A stretch of DNA of 64,000 bases from Balaenoptera acutorostrata (lineage: Eukaryota > Chordata > Mammalia > Artiodactyla > Balaenopteridae). The notes under the pieces were generated by a model that was given only the letters and a program-made list of their open reading frames with translations, made no database searches and had not been told where the DNA came from. Made by a program: the position numbers and the translations under genes. Location of the stretch: positions 30,648,942 to 30,712,941 of the forward strand of contig NC_080078.1 in NCBI RefSeq assembly GCF_949987535.1, written 5' to 3'. Positions 59,395-64,000 of this stretch are shown here, piece by piece (position 1 is the first letter of the stretch; every line of letters begins with the position of its first letter).

Positions 59395-60425
59395 AACATT
59401 CAACAGATATTTGAGCATCTCCTATGTGCCGGGCATGTTCAAGGCAACCAGGTGCAGTGATAAACAAGATAGATAAGGTCCCTGCCAACAGGGAATTTAC
59501 TTTCTAGTGGGGATGACAGATAATAAAAGAATGAATCACCATATAAGATAAATTCAGGTAGCCATCAGTGGTAGGCAAGGAAATAGAACAGAGTAAGGTG
59601 AGAGACTGGGGGTGGGTGAGCTGGCATATTTTCGACAGACTGACCAGAGAAGGTCTCTCTGAGTTAAGTAAGGGAGTGAGTTGTGTGGAGGATGGGCAGA
59701 GGGTGACAGCAAGTGTGTGGACCCTGGGGTAGGGGTGGGCAGGCTTAGCATGTTTGGGGAACAGACCAGGGTGGCTTGAGCAGACAGATAGATGGAAAGT
59801 GAGAGGAGACAGTTTCTGAGAGGTGGGCAGATGCAGCTCCCACAGGATTTGTGGGCTATGAAAAGAAGTTTGGATTTTATTCCAAAGTGTGATGGGAAAT
59901 CATTGAAGGGGCTTAAACAAAGAAGTGATACGACCTTATTTATGTTTAAAAAAAATCACTGCGGCTGCTCTGTTGATAGAAGAAGGGAGTGAGGAGGGGA
60001 AAAGAGGGCACCTGGGAAGCCTCGTTGCAATAATCCAGGTGGGAGACAAGCCAGGAGAGCTTCTTGGGCTAGGAGGTGTTGGTGGAAGTGGTGAGAATGA
60101 TCAGGTTTGGGATATGCTTGGAAGGTAGACCACTCTTACTTGCTGACTGATTGGATATGAGGAGTGAGAGAAAGAGAAGTCAAGAATGAGAGAGAAAGAG
60201 TGACTCCTAGGGTTTTTACTTACTAAACTTTTGCATTTGGGGATAATTTTAGATTTATAGAAAAGTTGCAAAGATAATACAGGGAATTTCAGTACATTCT
60301 TCACACAATTTGCCCGAACAGGTAGAACCCTAGAGTTCTAATGTGGTTAACAAGGTGGATGGAAGTCACTATTTGTTGAGATGGGGAAGACGAAGCGGGG
60401 GCGGGGGGGGAATGCCTCTAGCTCT
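59395..60425 (-). mobile_element. LINE L2, about 1 kb antisense segment
   Basis: Begins with the inverted 3' end (CAACAGATATTTGAGCATCT, ACAAGATAGATAAGGTCCCT) and continues antisense: GAAAAGAAGTTTGGATTTTA, ATCACTGCGGCTGCTCTGTT, GCAATAATCCAGGTGGGAGA and GAGTGACTCCTAGGGTTTTT. Interrupted at about 60222-60340 by another repeat, then resumes with GTTAACAAGGTGGATGG and TTGTTGAGATGGGGAAGA. Confidence 0.75.
60222..60340. mobile_element. Short L1-like insert inside the L2 copy
   Basis: TAATTTTAGATTTATAGAAA and TCTTCACACAATTTGCCCGA break the L2 order. Probably an old L1 fragment. Edges are approximate. Confidence 0.4.
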
Positions 60426-60627
60426 GCTTTGGCCACATTATCATGTCATTTTACATCCAAGTGAAGATAGATGTCGATTAAGTTGGCTGGATAAGTTAAT
60501 CTGGAACTCGGGGGAGAGCCTGGGCTGGAGATGCTGTTCCCTGCATGTGCATGGCATTTAATGTCATAGAACTTTCTACTTTTGTATATTTGGTAATTTC
60601 TACAGTGAAAAAGTCATTATACCTATG

Positions 60628-60716
60628 ACTGATTCACTTTGCTGTACAGCCAGAAACAAATACAACATTGTAAAGCAACAGTACTCCAATAAAAATGAGT
60701 AAAAAAATAGTTAAAC
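60628..60716 (+). mobile_element. LINE L1 3' end, very short
   Basis: GACTGATTCACTTTGCTGTA, ACAACATTGTAAAGCAACAG and CTCCAATAAAAATGAG. Fewer than 100 bp. Confidence 0.82.
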
Positions 60717-60744
60717 AAAAAGAATGATTAAATACAATAATAAT

Positions 60745-60966
60745 TAGGTTAGGTGTCAGCATACTTTTCTGTAGGGACCAGTCAGAAAATATTTTAGGCT
60801 TTGTGGGCCATGTGGTCTCTGTTTCAACAACTCAACTCTGCCAGTATAGAGAGAAAGCAGTCTGGATGATACGTAAATGAATGAGCATGACTGAGTTCTA
60901 GTGAAACTTTATTTACAAAAACTGGGCAGTGGACTGGATCTGGCTCACAGGTTGCCAACTCCTGAC
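60745..60966 (+). mobile_element. hAT-type nonautonomous transposon
   Basis: GTCAGCATACTTTTCTGTAG, AAATATTTTAGGCTTTGTGG, CTTTATTTACAAAAACTGGG and GTTGCCAACTCCTGA are a frequent hAT (Charlie-like) MER element. I cannot name the subfamily. Confidence 0.75.
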
Positions 60967-61480
60967 ATCTTTAGTGTGAGGTCAGGAGGATGAGGAAGAA
61001 GCAGCAAGGAGGCTGAGAGGGGGCCTCCAGGAGGGTAGCAGGAAAACCAGGGCAGCGTGGTGCCTAGGAAGGCAAGGAAAGGAGGGATGTGCGGCGTCCA
61101 GTGTTGAGTAATATGAGGACTGAGAATTGGCCAGCGGATCTGCCTGAGTGGAGAGACCTTCACGAAGCCCTTCAGCAGCGCAGCGGTGGCCACACCTGCC
61201 TGCAGCTGGAGAAGTAGAGGATGGTAAATGAAGAAGTGGAGGTGGCCATTATAGATGACTCTTGGATCATTTTTGCTATGAAAGGGAACAAAGAAATGGA
61301 GAATTATCTAGAGGAGTTATGGGGGTCAAATAAGGATTTTCATTTCTGCTTTTAAGGCAGGAGCTGTGTTTATATTTCAGAGTTGATCTCTTCCTTTTGC
61401 TGCAGTTGTACCTGCACACACTTCTATAATTACATCTTTCACACGGTCATTTGTTTAAAATCTGTTTCTTCTAGGAGAAC

Positions 61481-61693
61481 AGGGTTTCTCAAGCTTGATG
61501 CTTTTATATTTGGGGCTGGATAATTCTTTGCTGTGGGAGGCCATCCTGTGTACTGTAGAATGTTTAGAAGTACCCTTGGCCTCTACCCACTAGATGCCAA
61601 CAGCACCCCTTCCCCTGGCTGTGATAACCACACATGTCTGTAGACACGGCCATGTATCTTCTGGTAATATTATTGCTCCTAGATGAGAACCAC
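61481..61693. mobile_element. MER20-type hAT transposon
   Basis: GGGTTTCTCAAGCTTGATGC, GGGCTGGATAATTCTTTGCT, TGGCCTCTACCCACTAGATG and GATGAGAACCACTG. Confidence 0.88.
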
Positions 61694-61694
61694 T

Positions 61695-61810
61695 GATTTA
61701 CAATGTGAGCTCCTAGAGGGCAGGGACTAAATGGACTCTTCTCAGTCTCTCTGGTTCCTAATACTGTGCCTGGTGCATATTAAGGGCTTAATAAGTATTC
61801 TGTTGAGTGA
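61695..61810 (+). mobile_element. LINE L2 3' end
   Basis: GAGCTCCTAGAGGGCAGGGA, ATACTGTGCCTGGTGCATAT and TTAATAAGTATTCTGTTGAG. Directly follows the MER20. Confidence 0.8.
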
Positions 61811-62649
61811 GGGGTGTTTGATTACCTAATGACAAAGCCACATCATACCTGGGTGACCCAATGGGGAAGGAAGGGAGGTGTCTAGGGAAGACTTCAGCAT
61901 GCCTGATCTTTGTTGAGGGTCTAGGGTTTGCAGTTGCACTTGAGAGGGGTGTGTGGTTGTCCTCATGAGGACGACCACATACAGCTGTCATTTCTCATGC
62001 AGTTTCTGGACTGTCGAGGTCTCTCACCTCTTGCCTCCATCAGCAGCTTGGGAATGTCACTGTCATGTGGTTTCTCCACAAGCAAGTGGACACCAGCGAT
62101 GGGGAACTCTTTATCTCAAGTGTGGCTATGAACTGTGGATTCTGTGATTCAGGCTAGTGCTTAGAAACCCCTGGAATCACCTCCCCAGCTCCTCTCCTTC
62201 ACCTCTAGACAGAAACCCAAAGGTGAGTGGACTTCCAGAGTCAGAACAGTAATATGAATAACACTCACTCGGAAATAGCGCTACCAATTTACACTCTGTC
62301 TGGGAGCCTTCATTCTCCCACTGGCTCAGCACAACCAAGGGGTGTGTGTGTGTGAGCTGGTCTCAGCAGGAGCTGCAGATGACAAGGAATCACCATCCCC
62401 TGATGTGGGCTGACATGATGTCCTCCTCCTGAGGATCTTATAAAATGTTGTTGAATGAATGGAAGAGTGATATGCTTTTCTGCTCCCACCTCATCCCTGA
62501 CTTCCTCGTTTCTGTGTCTCTGTTGCGTCTCTTATTATCCCAAAAGAGGGAATCTCAGGGTTCCAAGAGTTGAGTACTTCTCTCCCTCTTACAGACCTTC
62601 CTATATTGCCATCTCATGGTCTTTGCCATATCAGTGTATTATCTACCTC

Positions 62650-62856
62650 AGGGGTCTACAAACTATATAACCCATCCCCTGATTTTGTAAATAAAGTTTT
62701 ACTGGAACATAACTGCACCCGTTCATGTACAGACTGTCTGTGGCTGCCTTCTTGCTACATCAGCAGAATTGAGTAGTTGTCACAGAGACTGTAGGACCCC
62801 AAAGCCTAAAATACTTAGCATTTGGCCCTTTACAGAAAAGTGTGCTGACCCCAACC
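62650..62856 (-). mobile_element. hAT-type nonautonomous transposon, inverted, same family as at 60.7 kb
   Basis: CAGGGGTCTACAAACTATAT, TTTTGTAAATAAAGTTTTAC, AAGCCTAAAATACTTAGC and GAAAAGTGTGCTGACCCC: the reverse complement of the 60.7-kb family. Confidence 0.75.
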
Positions 62857-62924
62857 TACATTTATTATTCAACCAAATATTTTAAATTAACTCAATTTTA
62901 AAATTATGATGATGAAAATGATCA

Positions 62925-63110
62925 AACATACAAGGATAGAGTGAAAATATAATGAACCCTCATGGACCCTTAATTTAGCTTCAACTCACAGTCAGTCTTG
63001 TTTTCTTAATACTCTCCTCCTTTATACCCACCCCCTTGATTATTTTAAAATGCATTGCAGGGATTGTATCATTTTATGATAAAATTTCAGTAAGTATCTT
63101 AAAAGAGAAA
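62925..63110. mobile_element. Old LINE-like fragment
   Basis: AATATAATGAACCCTCATGG, TAGCTTCAACTCACAGTC and TAAAATGCATTGCAGGGATT. A similar piece lies at about 19200-19360. Confidence 0.4.
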
Positions 63111-63539
63111 GACTCCATTTATTGAACATAAACATAATTTTGCTATTACATTTAAAAAAGTAATAATTCTTTCATATCATCAATTGCCCATAAATTGACT
63201 CAATGTTTTTAAACATAAATACCTACTTAAGTTTCATTCCGGGCAACAATTTGTTTGAAATTATGGTTTGGAAATGCTATTTATATTTTTTCTCATACAT
63301 ATTAGAATAACTACTGAATTATTAAAAGCTTTGAAGGAAAATGTGTCCATGTACCCTTGCCTTGGAACACACCGTGTTAAGGAGGCCCTCGGCAGAAAGT
63401 TCTGACGACTTGCTTTTCTGTTCGTGTGAAGGGTCTTGGCGTGTCCTCGTGTTACCATTTCGGCAGAGCCAGTCAGAGCCTGGAGCGAACACTGGGAACT
63501 CGCAAACCAACCATGAAATCTGAAGGAACAGCCACTTTA

Positions 63540-63800
63540 TAGTCACCTTCACCAGCTCAACACAATTTATAATACAATTAAGACTGACAGATATAATTGA
63601 ATAAACAGAAAATAGAATTAAGGTAATCTATCCTAAGTGTACCAAATTCCTATAATGAGTTGCTTTCAGCAGTTGTGGAAACATATAATTACCAAACAAA
63701 TTACATGTTATTTTTATCCAAGAAGCTAATTAAGTGTTCTGTGTAAATGATGATGTGGTGGCACAAGGATCTTGATGTATTAAGTACCTAATTGGAAAAG
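63540..63800. other. AT-rich block without recognisable repeats (candidate conserved intronic element)
   Basis: ATAATACAATTAAGACTGAC, CATATAATTACCAAACAAAT and GAAGCTAATTAAGTGTTCTG, rich in homeodomain-type cores, near the window end. Confidence 0.3.
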
Positions 63801-64000
63801 GGACGGGACCTGAGAATTTTACATGGGAATACAGTTGAGTGAGATCATAGCAAGGGTGCCTGATTCTGAGGCAGGGGTTGTGCGAAGTAGGGAGGGATCT
63901 GGAGAGGTTTGGACGCCTACGGTTTGTTGAACTGATTGAATATGAGCCTGGGTGGCTGAAGTAAGTCAGGGCTCTTGCCTTGATGGAACCCTGGATCCTT

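Overview
This is mammalian nuclear DNA from a cetartiodactyl, most likely a cetacean. The evidence is six tRNA-derived SINE copies of the CHR type (two long forms at about 23.1 and 44.6 kb, four short forms) with young L1 3' ends of the matching lineage. I see no BovB or Bov-A elements, which would be expected in a ruminant. The rest is old eutherian repeat debris: MIR, L2, MER5, MER20, Tigger1 and MaLR LTRs. There are no bacterial, phage, CRISPR or operon features. Almost every open frame of 60-200 codons is chance or lies in a repeat.

Only one gene is recognisable: GRIN2A, the GluN2A subunit of the NMDA-type glutamate receptor, on the + strand. Positions 1 to about 31.8 kb are upstream intergenic DNA with no convincing gene. 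A CpG island of about 2.6 kb (about 31.87-34.53 kb) marks the promoter and 5' end. It is preceded by an imperfect (GT)n tract and contains a near-consensus REST/NRSF (RE1) site, a near-consensus CTCF core and a 5'-UTR exon with three short upstream ORFs. The third of these runs across a predicted splice junction and stops 9 nt before the main ATG. The first coding exon (ATG at 34974, donor after 35387) encodes residues 1-138: the signal peptide and the start of the amino-terminal domain, with zinc-site histidines 44 and 128.

From 35388 to the window end is the 5' part of the next, very large intron. No second coding exon is present. The intron holds nested transposons (an L1 inside a MaLR LTR, a solo LTR with an intact 5-bp target duplication, an antisense L2 of about 1 kb broken by another repeat), a pair of 104-bp direct repeats 2.5 kb apart at about 94% identity, and several AT-rich, repeat-poor blocks that could be conserved noncoding elements.

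No new multi-gene system is present. The points most worth checking are regulatory: the junction-spanning uORF, the RE1 and CTCF sites, a candidate alternative 5' exon, and a small orphan CpG cluster 19 kb upstream. Repeat family names come from pattern recall without a database search, and their edges are approximate except where target duplications are given.
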